A stretch of 64,000 nucleotides of DNA from CAYOUV01 sp963790075 (GCA_963790075.1 CAWBNG010000008.1:248001-312000); one strand, 5' to 3'; shown: positions 44,100 through 52,710, counted from the first letter of the stretch. The notes: generated by a model not told the origin, from the sequence alone. Program-made: numbers and translations.

Positions 44100-44750
44100 A
44101 TGAAAACTGATCTGCTACGCCTCTTCGAGAATACCCCTTATTTCACCCTGCAAGGTTTCAAACAGGCAACGGGCATGGAGTCCCCTACCCAGGTGCGTGT
44201 GCTGCTTTCCCGCTGGGCGAAAGCCGGCCATCTCCTGCAGCTCAAGAAGGGCGTGTACATGACACGTCGCTTTCACGAGCAGCATCATAGCGACCCCGCT
44301 TTCACTGCCGTGGTGAGCACGATCCTGCTGCCGCAGTCTTATCTATCCCTGGAATTCATTTTGCAGGAGCACCAGCTGCTGACTGAGATCACCTATCCAA
44401 CCACCAGTGTGACTCTTAAGAACACACGCAAAATCACCAATCAATTAGGCACGTTCTGGTACAGGCATATCCGTAACGACCTGTATCACGGCTTTTTCAT
44501 CACCGAACATTACGGCGTCCAGGTCGCCCGGGCATCGCTGGCAAAGGCACTGTTCGACTTCCTGTACCTGCGGCCCATACCCACCTCCGCTCGATCCCTG
44601 AAGACGAACCTGGCTGGGGAACTGCGCCTCAACCTGGACGAAGCGCCATCCCCAGACAGAGAAGAGTTTGCGCGCTACGTCAATGAAAGCGGTTCGCGGA
44701 AAATGAGGTCCATCCTGGAGAATTTCCGGAGGCAAATATGGCAACCTTGA
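44100..44750 (+). CDS. AbiEi-like antitoxin/regulator (second module)
   Basis: 216 residues. The winged helix (FTLQGFKQATGMESPTQVRV, LLSRWAKAGHLLQLKKGVYM) leads to an AbiEi-type domain with SYLSLEFILQEHQLL and HGFFITEHYGVQVARASLAK. It differs strongly from the AbiEi protein at 37483. The toxin gene begins 13 nt before its end. Confidence 0.8.
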   Translation: MKTDLLRLFENTPYFTLQGFKQATGMESPTQVRVLLSRWAKAGHLLQLKKGVYMTRRFHEQHHSDPAFTAVVSTILLPQSYLSLEFILQEHQLLTEITYPTTSVTLKNTRKITNQLGTFWYRHIRNDLYHGFFITEHYGVQVARASLAKALFDFLYLRPIPTSARSLKTNLAGELRLNLDEAPSPDREEFARYVNESGSRKMRSILENFRRQIWQP

Positions 44751-45580
44751 TCCAGTCCCTGCAGCACGTGCTCGATTCGAACGACTCACTCCTCCCGGTG
44801 GAGACCAAACGCATCCTGCTCAAGGAGGCGCTGCAGTCTTACGTGTTGGACTTTCTGTACAATCACCCGACCTACCGCCGCTTGAACTTCTACGGCGGCA
44901 CCTGCCTGCACGTCGTCTATGCGTTGAACCGCCTCTCCGAAGATCTCGACTTCGACAACGGCGCCGAAGTAGATCTGACCGGTCTGGGGGAGGATCTGCT
45001 GGGGTTGTTCCGGAAGGCGCTGGAATATGAACTTGCGGAGGTCAAGGTTCAGTCGGGCGAGAGCGGCATCCTGCGCGTCACACTCAAGCTGCCAGTGCTC
45101 AATGCATTGCGGTTGTCCGGCCATCGCAATGAAGCGTTACACCTAAAAGTAGAGATCAGCCATCACAAGCAAATCACGGTCATCCAAAACACGCCTGTTT
45201 TTTATTACGGTCGCAGCTTCGTGCCGGCCCATTTTTCACTGGGGACCATGATGGCCGGCAAGATGATCGCCTGCCTGGAACGTAACTTTCAGCGTGGGAA
45301 GGGGGGCGCGTTCGTCAAAGGTCGCGATTACTACGACCTGCTGTGGTTCATGCAGCAGGGAGTACAGCCATTAGCAGAGAAACTGACTCGGGAAAGCGAA
45401 TCGCAGTATAGCCTGAGAGCAGCCATGCAGGCCTTACGCGCCAAGGTTGCTGGCATTTCCGCCGCAGACCTGGCGGTGGATCTACTGCCGATGTTCGAGT
45501 CCCGGACCTTCATCGAGGCCTGGCTGGAAGGCTTCCACACCAATTTCGAGAGATACGTGGCCAGTTATTTAGAAAGCTGA
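44738..45580 (+). CDS. AbiEii-like nucleotidyltransferase toxin (second module)
   Basis: 280 residues. The catalytic motif reads FYGGTCLHVVYALNRLSEDL with DFD following; LHLKVEIS and KGRDYYDLLWFM match the family's second half. With the preceding gene it makes a complete AbiE module, which replaced the ATPase part of the tad locus. Confidence 0.82.
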   Translation: MATLIQSLQHVLDSNDSLLPVETKRILLKEALQSYVLDFLYNHPTYRRLNFYGGTCLHVVYALNRLSEDLDFDNGAEVDLTGLGEDLLGLFRKALEYELAEVKVQSGESGILRVTLKLPVLNALRLSGHRNEALHLKVEISHHKQITVIQNTPVFYYGRSFVPAHFSLGTMMAGKMIACLERNFQRGKGGAFVKGRDYYDLLWFMQQGVQPLAEKLTRESESQYSLRAAMQALRAKVAGISAADLAVDLLPMFESRTFIEAWLEGFHTNFERYVASYLES

Positions 45581-45628
45581 TCCAAGGCGAGTTACACAGA
45601 GCCAAATCTGGTTACAACCTTCGATGGT

Positions 45629-46060
45629 TTACGATCCAAACCTTCCGGAAAGGTTCTGGGGGCATTCGTCAACCAGTGGTTTCCTGGAGGACCAAGCGCG
45701 GCCTTTCTTCATGACCTGGATCAAACCGCTGGAATAGATCGTGATCTCGGACAGGTCGGTCCGCGCCGGCGGCAGGAGCAAATCCAGAAAGCCCAGGCCC
45801 ATTACGCGCCGGGCGATCTCCTCGGCCAGGAGCGCCTGTTCCCCCTCGGATGGGGGCAGGTTGTGCGTCCGGAAGGCGTTCGCCACCAGCGAACGCACGC
45901 GCAGGCTGACCTGCACGCGTTCGCTTTCGGTGGGTGCGCGCAGGGTCGAACCTGGGAACTCGCGATTGACGGCGTCGATCACCTCGTCGACGATCGCCTG
46001 GCGCTTCTCAGCGTCCAGGCCAGTTTGTGCAGCCCGGGGGTCAAGCAGATCCATGACCAT
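45629..46060 (-). pseudogene. tadA: TadA/CpaF ATPase, N-terminal fragment
   Basis: The 143-codon frame carries the N-terminal domain of CpaF/TadA (NREFPGSTLRAPTESERVQV; PARTDLSEITIYSSGLIQVM) and then ends in unrelated residues. The Walker A and B ATPase part is missing. The break lies beside a small palindrome (AACCTT/AAGGTT around 45643-45657) and the AbiE module. Confidence 0.75.
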
Positions 46061-46286
46061 GCGGCCTACTTCGTCGCCCGAATGCGGATGCCGCCCAGCT
46101 TGAACCCTTTGCGCAGGGGTTCGCCGCCGCGCGCCCCAGGGTTTCCGAAGCGACCACCGCCGGCCGGCCTTCGTCCTGGGCGCGCGGGATGGCCGGGTCG
46201 TGCTCCACGGTCGCGATCACGGGCGGGGACCAGCCGGCGTATTTGGCCACCTCGCCCGCAAAGACGTTGGCGTTGAAGATCGATCT
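46041..46286 (-). pseudogene. ParA/CpaE-like ATPase, C-terminal fragment
   Basis: In a frame overlapping the tadA fragment, FAGEVAKYAGWSPPVIATVE and HDPAIPRAQDEGRPAVVAS resemble the C-terminal part of MinD/ParA-like CpaE (TadZ) proteins, which precede tadA in tad loci. The N-terminal ATPase part is absent; a stop lies at 46287-46289. Confidence 0.55.
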
Positions 46287-46289
46287 CTA

Positions 46290-46322
46290 TTTACTGCAAA
46301 TTTACTGCAGTTTTACTGCAAT
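46290..46322 (+). repeat. Three 11-bp direct repeats (TTTACTGCA)
   Basis: TTTACTGCA starts at 46290, 46301 and 46312, an exact 11-bp period, close to one helical turn. It lies at the broken end of the ParA-like fragment, upstream of tRNA-Met. Confidence 0.7.
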
Positions 46323-46454
46323 TGCTGTGGGAACATATGTTATCATTGGACAGCTTCCTTCTTTGAGAGAATTCGTACCCCCATATTTTGGGTTGTCTAG
46401 GACAAATACCGCAACATATGGGGCATATGGACGATATGGACGCTATGTTTTTAC

Positions 46455-46527
46455 GGGCCCGTGGCGCAGTGGTTAGCGCAGGCAACTCATAATCGCTTGG
46501 TCGTTGGTTCGAATCCAACCGGGCCCA
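46455..46527 (+). tRNA. tRNA-Met(CAT) (or tRNA-Ile2 type)
   Basis: A 73-nt cloverleaf: acceptor GGGCCCG/CGGGCCC, D stem GCGC/GCGC, anticodon loop CTCATAA, T arm GTTGG/CCAAC, discriminator A. The anticodon stem GGCAA/TCGCT has an A-C mismatch and a G-T pair. CAT may be elongator Met or lysidine-modified Ile. Its 3' end is duplicated at 50374, marking it as an integration target. Confidence 0.85.
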
Positions 46528-46531
46528 TATT
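46494..46531 (+). repeat. attL-like direct repeat (tRNA-Met 3' end)
   Basis: The 38 bases from the anticodon stem to four bases past the tRNA equal 50374-50411 with one mismatch (G/T in the T stem). Confidence 0.85.
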
Positions 46532-46593
46532 TAGCACAATTTGTCTTGTGCAATTAAGGGGATAAAAAAGTATTTCTAAATCACTCTGCTAAG

Positions 46594-46622
46594 TTGACAA
46601 TAATTATTTTTATGTTTACAAT
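46594..46622 (+). promoter_or_regulatory. Promoter of the element's HTH-ATPase gene
   Basis: TTGACA and TACAAT (46617-46622) with a 17-nt spacer. The -10 box lies within the first repeat of the array that follows. Confidence 0.65.
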
Positions 46623-46709
46623 ATTGCAAGTTTATGTTTATAATGATTAGCAGATATGTTTACAATTTCAGATAAATAAGTTTATCAATAATATTGAAAA
46701 GTTTATAAA
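46611..46709 (+). repeat. Iteron-like array, ~22-bp spacing
   Basis: TATGTTTACAAT, TATGTTTATAAT and TATGTTTACAAT begin at 46611, 46633 and 46655, exactly 22 bp apart. Degenerate copies follow at 46677 (TAAGTTTATCAA) and 46698 (AAAGTTTATAAA). Two-turn spacing on one face suggests cooperative binding of a protein, either as operator or as replication iterons. Confidence 0.8.
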
Positions 46710-46732
46710 AAAGATTTGATATTCTGGTAAAT

Positions 46733-47765
46733 ATGAGTCTAAAAAAACAGAAGCGCGACGAATTAATACAGTTTATTCTCTTAAATCTTCGCGAACATCC
46801 TTCGGACATTGTTCGCTTGACCCAAGATGAGTTTCATTTATCACGTACTGCAATTCTTCGATATATCCATGACCTAACAAGCCAGGACATTATTGACATC
46901 CAGGGCACTACAAAGGATATACGATACATTCTAAAGCCAACAAAAACTTTAGCTAGATCTTATAGGCTTAGCGAAACATTAGCAGAAGATAAAATATGGA
47001 GAGATGATGTCTTAACATTGTTTAAAGGAATTAAAGATAATGTTGTGAATGTCTGTCAGTATGGTTTTACAGAAATATTTAATAATGCCATAGAACATTC
47101 AGAAGGTAAAAACATAAAAATAAATATAACAATATGGATTGACAAAATAGAAATGACAGTAAAGGATGATGGTATTGGTATTTTTAACAATATTCAGAAA
47201 AAGTACAAACTGGACGATCCTATGCATGCGTTATTAGAACTCTCAAAAGGCAAGTTTAACAACTGACCCCACAAAACACACAGGCGAAGGTATATTTTTT
47301 ACATCAAGGATGTTTGATTTATTTATGATATTTTCGGGTAATTTATGCTTTGGCACAAAAAGAAATGATTATTTATTTGAAACAGATGATTCCATAAAGG
47401 GTACGCTGGTTCAAATGGAGATATCTCCGAAATCGGATACAACAATACTGGGCATTTTTTCTCAGTTTACTAGTGACTCAGATGACTTTGGTTTTAATAA
47501 AACCATTGTGCCTGTAAAGCTTGTTAAGTATGGTAGCGAAAACCTAGTTTCGCGATCTCAAGCAAAACGGCTACTTACTCGACTGGACCGATTCAAAACA
47601 GTTGTCCTTGACTTTAAGGATATCGATAATATTGGCAGAGCTTTTGCGGACGAAATATTTCGTGTTTTTGTTAATAGCAATCCTAAAATACAACTTCATG
47701 CAATCAATGAAAATGAAACGATACAAAAATTAATTCAAGAAGCCCGAAAAGACAGAGAAATGTAA
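46733..47765 (+). pseudogene. HTH - GHKL ATPase - STAS-like (DUF4325) protein, frameshifted
   Basis: The first frame (46733-47266) has a winged helix (RLTQDEFHLSRTAILRYIHD) and the ATPase N-box and G1 box (EIFNNAIEHSEG, VKDDGIGIF). An extra T at about 47254-47256 ends it; restoring the frame reads LTTDPTKHTGEGIFFTSRMF and joins the second frame, which ends in a STAS-like DUF4325 domain (TVVLDFKDIDNIGRAFADEI). Proteins of this design are uncharacterised regulators. AT-rich and carried by the tRNA-Met element. Confidence 0.75.
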
Positions 47766-47882
47766 GTAAGGTCACTTCTGAGTTTTACAAAACCAAACAT
47801 AAATGTTGATAATCTACCATGATCAACATCATAGCTACGATCAACACGGTAATCATAACGAGATGATATGATCATTACCAAA

Positions 47883-49215
47883 GGGTGTAAGAAAAAGTGT
47901 GTAAATGGGTTATCCTAAAACCCGAAAGGAAACCCAATGAACAAGCAAAAGGATCCTGAAAAGAAAGACATACAATCGCATATGCCCAGTGCCGAAGAAG
48001 TGGCGCAAGAATTAGGGAAAGCCACTTCAATTGATGATTTCTATGGCAAAGACGGCATCTTTGCAAAGCTGTTCTCAAAAACAATCGAGGATATGCTGGA
48101 AGCAGAACTGACTTCAGAACTGGGCTATGAGCGCTATGAGACCGAGGGGCACAATTCTGGGAATAACCGTAACGGGCATTACACCCGCAAAATGCGTACG
48201 TCTGGCGGCGATGCAGAAATCAAAGTGCCTCGAGATCGAAACGGTGAATTCCAATCAGCGCTGTTGAAAAAGAACAGCAACGAGATCGAACGGAAGGTCA
48301 TCGCCATGTATGCGAAGGGGATGTCCACACGAGACATCCAGGATCTGCTGACCGAGCTGTACGGTATCGATGTTTCGCCAGAAACGATCAGCGCCATTAC
48401 GGATAAGGTCTGGCCGCTGGTGGAGGGCTGGCAAAACCGTCCCCTGGCAGAGATCTATGCGATCCTGTATCTGGACGCCATCCATATCAAGCTCAAAAAG
48501 GATGGCAAGATCGCCAATATTGCGGTCTATAACGTGATAGGCGTTGATCTGGACGGCCACAGAGAACCATTGGGCCATTGGATTGGAGACGGCGGCGAAG
48601 GAGCCAACTTTTGGCTCTCGGTTGTCACCGACCTGCAAACCCGTGGGGTACAGGATATATTCATTGCATCCATTGACGGATTGACGGGTTTCAAGGATGC
48701 CATTCAGTCTGTTTTCCCGGAGACAAAAGTACAACGCTGTGTGATCCATCAAATCCGTTACAGCCTGAAGTATGTGGTTTGGAAAGATCGCAAGGCATTT
48801 GTCGCCGACCTGAAAACCGTTTATCAGGCAGCAACTCGAGAAGAAGCTGAAGCCAATCTGCAAAAACTGGAGCAAACCTGGAAGAACAAGTACGCTGCCG
48901 CGGTACGTTCCTGGCAAAACAACTGGGATGATTTGGCCACCTTCTTTGAGTTTCCAAGGGAAATCCGCCGCCTGATCTATACCACCAATACGGTGGAAGG
49001 TTATCATCGCCAATTGAGAAAAGTGACCAAGAACAAAGGCTCTTTCCCAACCGAGCAAGCTGTGAGAAAATTGCTTTATCTGGCCACGATGGACATTACC
49101 AGGAAATGGACGGCTCCCATTCAAAACTGGCCGTTGATCCTCAATCAGTTAGCCATTCGCTTTGAAGATCGCTGGCCTGTATAATGCCCATTTACACAAG
49201 ATTTCTGACACTCCC
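47883..49215 (+). mobile_element. IS256-family insertion sequence, 1333 bp
   Basis: Ends GGGTGTAAG and (on the other strand) GGGAGTGTCAG begin imperfect inverted repeats; 47885-47909 and 49187-49211 match at 21 of 25 bases. A direct repeat CATTACCAAA (47873-47882 and 49216-49225) flanks it, consistent with the 8-9-bp target duplication of this family, so the insertion is recent. Confidence 0.85.
47937..49184 (+). CDS. IS256-family transposase
   Basis: 415 residues, full length. It belongs to the mutator-type DDE transposases: LYLDAIHIKLKKDGKIANIA (first Asp), IASIDGLTGFKDAIQSVFPE (second Asp) then KVQRCVIHQIRYSLKYV (C/H motif), and the Glu of TTNTVEGYHRQLRKVTK. No frameshift; the element could still move. 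Confidence 0.93.
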   Translation: MNKQKDPEKKDIQSHMPSAEEVAQELGKATSIDDFYGKDGIFAKLFSKTIEDMLEAELTSELGYERYETEGHNSGNNRNGHYTRKMRTSGGDAEIKVPRDRNGEFQSALLKKNSNEIERKVIAMYAKGMSTRDIQDLLTELYGIDVSPETISAITDKVWPLVEGWQNRPLAEIYAILYLDAIHIKLKKDGKIANIAVYNVIGVDLDGHREPLGHWIGDGGEGANFWLSVVTDLQTRGVQDIFIASIDGLTGFKDAIQSVFPETKVQRCVIHQIRYSLKYVVWKDRKAFVADLKTVYQAATREEAEANLQKLEQTWKNKYAAAVRSWQNNWDDLATFFEFPREIRRLIYTTNTVEGYHRQLRKVTKNKGSFPTEQAVRKLLYLATMDITRKWTAPIQNWPLILNQLAIRFEDRWPV

Positions 49216-49251
49216 CATTACCAAAATCAACATTGGATACAAATACATTCA

Positions 49252-49536
49252 CTAATCAAAATTATTTTCTTCAATCTCATCCAAGACTTGTTGCAATCCT
49301 TTTTTTAGATGTTGTAAATTTCTCGGTTCTTTTACATCAATTTGATTCTCAAGCCCAACAATTCTGGTTCTAACGTCTTTGTCCTGTAATATTCCATAAA
49401 TTCCATCTGTGATACTTAGATTGGCATGCATGAGATTTTGACTAACAGCCTTATAAGCAGAAATATCCATATTTTTTAAGGCATATACTGCATGGCCATG
49501 TCTAAATTTGTGTAGTGAATGGTAAGGCAACCCCAC
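49252..49536 (-). pseudogene. Tyrosine recombinase (integrase), C-terminal fragment
   Basis: The frame reads HSLHKFRHGHAVYALKN and NLMHANLSITDGIYGIL, which contain the HxxR, the second His and the catalytic Tyr region of phage-type integrases. The N-terminal DNA-binding parts and first Arg are missing; a stop lies just upstream. Likely the remnant of the enzyme that inserted the element at tRNA-Met. Confidence 0.7.
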
Positions 49537-49673
49537 TTTTTTTTCAACCTTGCAAATCTTTTCTTACTCTTATGATTCTGCCTTGTCCGGGAGCAGCTTT
49601 TTCGATTTTCTTGCGATAAAATGTATCAGGACAAGATTTCGCTAACATGAACAATTAGCTTGCCAACTCAAAC

Positions 49674-50294
49674 GTGAAACATTATTCTGTTATTATCATC
49701 CTTGTAATAATTATCCTGGCCACCCTCGCTTATGCCTTTGCGGACTCGCAAAATCTCGGCGGTGTCTTTCGTACAGCCACGCCGACTTTGACCTATACCC
49801 CGATTTTCACAAGTACACCGACGGCGAAAAACACATACATACCCACATTAGCATTTACTTCAACACAAAATCCCACTCTGACATCTACACATCTTCCGCC
49901 GATACCGGATGATGTGTTATATGGAGTAACTTTCTGTCAACAGACGGGGACAGGCTATTCTCTTAATCTTAGGACGTGGTACGATTCCTACCAGGTAGAA
50001 CAATGGATCAGCAGTGGGAGGATTGGGCTTCAGATTGGAGACGACCTAGCTAGGTGCTCACTGGTCAGTACAAATACTGTGAACTGTAACACCACTGCGA
50101 GCGGCAAGGTCCAGATAAGCAATCTGGTGGATGGCATCCGGATTAGAAGTTTCCTATATGACCTTGATGGCTGCTCTCCGTCAAGTAGCGACAAGTCAAA
50201 GAAAAGCAAAGCGGGAACTTGTCCTGATGGGGCTCCAAAAGTTTTTATGGGTAATTGTCCTCCCCCGATCCCTCATGGTACCCCCGGCGAATGA
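49674..50294 (+). CDS. Secreted or membrane-anchored protein with Thr/Pro linker
   Basis: 206 residues from GTG 49674. A hydrophobic N-terminus (SVIIILVIIILATLAYAFA), a Thr/Pro/Ser-rich linker (about 33-78), a small domain with Cys residues, and a basic then Pro-rich tail (NCPPPIPHGTPGE). No family is recognised. The start is uncertain, as no ribosome site is seen. Cargo of the tRNA-Met element. Confidence 0.5.
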   Translation: MKHYSVIIILVIIILATLAYAFADSQNLGGVFRTATPTLTYTPIFTSTPTAKNTYIPTLAFTSTQNPTLTSTHLPPIPDDVLYGVTFCQQTGTGYSLNLRTWYDSYQVEQWISSGRIGLQIGDDLARCSLVSTNTVNCNTTASGKVQISNLVDGIRIRSFLYDLDGCSPSSSDKSKKSKAGTCPDGAPKVFMGNCPPPIPHGTPGE

Positions 50295-50373
50295 ACTTAG
50301 TAATACCGGCCATTGCAAATCATGGGTATAATTCACGCTTGTAATGTATCCTAATTGAATTTGAACCTGAATA

Positions 50374-50411
50374 CGCTTGGTCGTTTGTTCGAATCCAACC
50401 GGGCCCATATT
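50374..50411 (+). repeat. attR-like copy of the tRNA-Met 3' end
   Basis: Direct copy of 46494-46531 with one mismatch; it contains no complete tRNA. Confidence 0.85.
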
Positions 50412-50431
50412 ATTTTTCCACGACCCACTAT

Positions 50432-52525
50432 ATGAATATTAAAGAAATTTACAGATCTTCTCTGAACTGGCTCGAGCGGAAAAGCAGCTTCCGTATGTAT
50501 GCGGTTGTCCTTTTGGGCGTCATGGTCTTGGCATACGATTCCCAAATCTGGCGCATGGGTTTTTATTATGATGATTGGGAGGGGGTCTTTCTTTATAAAC
50601 AAGGGTTCTCCTTCAAGCAAATTTGGGATTATTTCCTAATCGATCGCCCGTTCTCATCATTTGTGCATGTACTGTTTAATCCAATTCTGGGTGCGTCTTC
50701 TATCGGCTGGCATATTCTTGGATTATTGTTAAATTGGGGAGCAATTTTGTTCCTGGTTAAGGCGCTGCTGCAGCTTTGGCCAAAACGGATCATGGAAGTT
50801 GGTTGGTTAGGGTTATTGCTGGCTCTCTACCCTGGAATCTCGCGGCAATTTGTTGTCCTGACCAGTATCCCGCATTATTCAAGCATGTTCTTGTATACGT
50901 TATCCTTGCTCTTGATGATCAGGGCTGTGCAAAGCAAGGGGAGATATCGTATTTTCATTTACTGGTCATCCGTTGCCATGGCTTTGATGCAGGTTCTAAT
51001 AGTCGAGTATTTTTCTGCCCTGGAACTAATCCGCTTGATGCTCTTGTTTTATATATTCCGATTGAGTGATAAAGACAAGTTGGAGTCGATCAAGCGTGTT
51101 TTTATTACCTGGCTACCATATGCACTTGTTTTCATCCTTTTTTTGGTCTATAAATTTGAGGTCCTGCCCTCGATCCAGCTGGCAGGATCTGCCGCAAAAC
51201 ACCACCCCCAGATTTTCGAGCAGCTGACGCATGATCCGCTTGGGACGTTGCGTCACTACTCTGAGATCGCTCTGCAGGATGTTGATTATGCGGTCTTCTA
51301 TGTTTGGACCTTGTCTGGGACGCCCCAGGATATAAGCCTGGAGTTTAAAGCCACGCTGGCTTCATGGGGGCTGGGAGCCATCGTTGCTGTGTTATGTGCA
51401 ATTTATATGTGGGGTTGGTTCCGAAATAAAGGGCAGGGTGAACTGCAGGAACCTCCACCTTTGTTCGTTACTCTCTTGTCAATTGTTGCTTTGATTTTGG
51501 GCGGCTTGCCAAATTGGATCATTGATCGCCAGGCCATTAACGGGATCTGGGCCGGACGCTTCCTATTCGGTCAGGTTTTTGGGGCTGTGCCGTTGATTGT
51601 TCTGATCATTTTGTGGCTTACAGGCCAGTCAAGAAGACAAGTTCAGAATATTTTTTTTGCAATCCTGCTAGCCAGTTCTTTTTCACTGCAATTTAGGACC
51701 GGCAATAAATTTGTTTTGAACTGGCGAGATCAACGGACTTACTATTGGCAAATGAAATGGCGAGTGCCTTCCATGAAACCGGGCACTTTCATCCTCTCAC
51801 CTTATACACCAATGACTTACAATGCTAAAAACCAGATTGCTTATGCAGTCAACATCATTTATGCTCCTCAGTATGATAAAGAGAATGTTTTGTATTGGTG
51901 GTTTGACGGGCCAAGTGAATTGTGGGACCTGGCGGCGGGCAAATACCGCATTGGTGGTTCGGTTGACGTTTCGTTCCGTTCAATAATCTTCAAATCTGAT
52001 TTTCAACACGCTCTGCCGGTCATATATCGGCAAGGACGAGGATGCTTGCAGGTTGTGGATGATGTTTACAAAGGTGAGCCTCTCCTCGAAGAACAGGAAA
52101 CACAGTTGTTTACAGTCATCAATCACGGCCTGGTCGATTTAAAGGATACGCCGATGCCGGTGGATGTGTTTGGAAAGGAACCCCCTCACGACTGGTGTTA
52201 TTTCTTCGAGAAGGCTGACCTGGCGCGTGAGTTTGGACAATGGGACGAAGTAATCCGGCTTTGGGAAGCAGCCAACGCCAGCAATGTTGCACAGGCTAAG
52301 TTTGGCCCCGAATATCTGCCATTCATCGAAGCCTTCGCCCGCCAAGGGGATTGGGGGCAGGCAGTTCAGTTGACAGCGGTTGCCGAAAAAACAACCCAGG
52401 ATATGCAGGCGCTCTTGTGCGATAACTGGAAGCGCATTCTGGAAGATTCCCCGGTCTCCCAGGAACAGCAATCTGCCTGGCAGGCTATCCAAGATGAGCT
52501 GGGCTGTGTAATCACCGACCAATAA
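50432..52525 (+). CDS. GT-C-like polytopic membrane protein
   Basis: 697 residues with about ten transmembrane helices from residue 22 to roughly 415 and a soluble C-terminal part of 280 residues. The first outside loop carries FYYDDWE (Asp47, Asp48), the acidic motif typical of GT-C lipid-linked glycosyltransferases. The C-terminal part has a repeat-like helical segment (EKADLAREFGQWDEVIRLWE and similar). Sugar donor and acceptor are unknown. Confidence 0.65.
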   Translation: MNIKEIYRSSLNWLERKSSFRMYAVVLLGVMVLAYDSQIWRMGFYYDDWEGVFLYKQGFSFKQIWDYFLIDRPFSSFVHVLFNPILGASSIGWHILGLLLNWGAILFLVKALLQLWPKRIMEVGWLGLLLALYPGISRQFVVLTSIPHYSSMFLYTLSLLLMIRAVQSKGRYRIFIYWSSVAMALMQVLIVEYFSALELIRLMLLFYIFRLSDKDKLESIKRVFITWLPYALVFILFLVYKFEVLPSIQLAGSAAKHHPQIFEQLTHDPLGTLRHYSEIALQDVDYAVFYVWTLSGTPQDISLEFKATLASWGLGAIVAVLCAIYMWGWFRNKGQGELQEPPPLFVTLLSIVALILGGLPNWIIDRQAINGIWAGRFLFGQVFGAVPLIVLIILWLTGQSRRQVQNIFFAILLASSFSLQFRTGNKFVLNWRDQRTYYWQMKWRVPSMKPGTFILSPYTPMTYNAKNQIAYAVNIIYAPQYDKENVLYWWFDGPSELWDLAAGKYRIGGSVDVSFRSIIFKSDFQHALPVIYRQGRGCLQVVDDVYKGEPLLEEQETQLFTVINHGLVDLKDTPMPVDVFGKEPPHDWCYFFEKADLAREFGQWDEVIRLWEAANASNVAQAKFGPEYLPFIEAFARQGDWGQAVQLTAVAEKTTQDMQALLCDNWKRILEDSPVSQEQQSAWQAIQDELGCVITDQ

Positions 52526-52541
52526 AATCACATTCATCCGT

Positions 52542-52570
52542 TTGACAGGCACCCGGCGCTGTGGTAAACT
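52542..52570 (+). promoter_or_regulatory. Promoter of the SAM-riboswitch/metH transcript
   Basis: TTGACA (52542-52547) and TAAACT (52565-52570), spacer 17 nt, about 20 nt before the riboswitch. Confidence 0.75.
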
Positions 52571-52590
52571 ACCGCCCAACAATTTAGGAT

Positions 52591-52692
52591 TGTACTCATC
52601 CAGAGAGGCAGAGGGACCGGCCCTGTGAAGCCTCGGCAACCGCGAAAGCTGGTGCCAATTCCGGCAGACAAATGTCTGGAAGATGAGGATTG
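52591..52692 (+). ncRNA. SAM-I (S-box) riboswitch
   Basis: Closing stem CTCATC (52595-52600) with GATGAG (52683-52688). Conserved S-box blocks AGAGGCAGAGGGACCGGCCC, GCCTCGGCAACC, GGTGCCAATTCC and a last hairpin before AAGATGAGGA. It senses S-adenosylmethionine and shuts off metH when methionine supply is ample. Confidence 0.93.
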
Positions 52693-52710
52693 ATACAAGT
52701 TGGAACGTGT

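Larger units (their letters stand above)
46531..50411. mobile_element. tRNA-Met-integrated element, decayed
   Basis: About 3.9 kb between two copies of the tRNA-Met 3' end. It is AT-rich relative to the chromosome and holds a repeat array with promoter, a frameshifted HTH-ATPase-STAS gene, an IS256-family copy, a tyrosine integrase fragment and a secreted-protein gene. The layout is that of a small integrative element that has lost its integrase. Confidence 0.75.

Noticed and set aside
44438..44789. Minus-strand frames opposite the AbiE genes
   Set aside because: They mirror well-supported plus-strand genes and lack start signals.
46189..46476. Plus-strand frame across the ParA-like fragment and into tRNA-Met
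   Set aside because: It crosses a pseudogene, the 11-bp repeats and a tRNA and has no similarity to known proteins.
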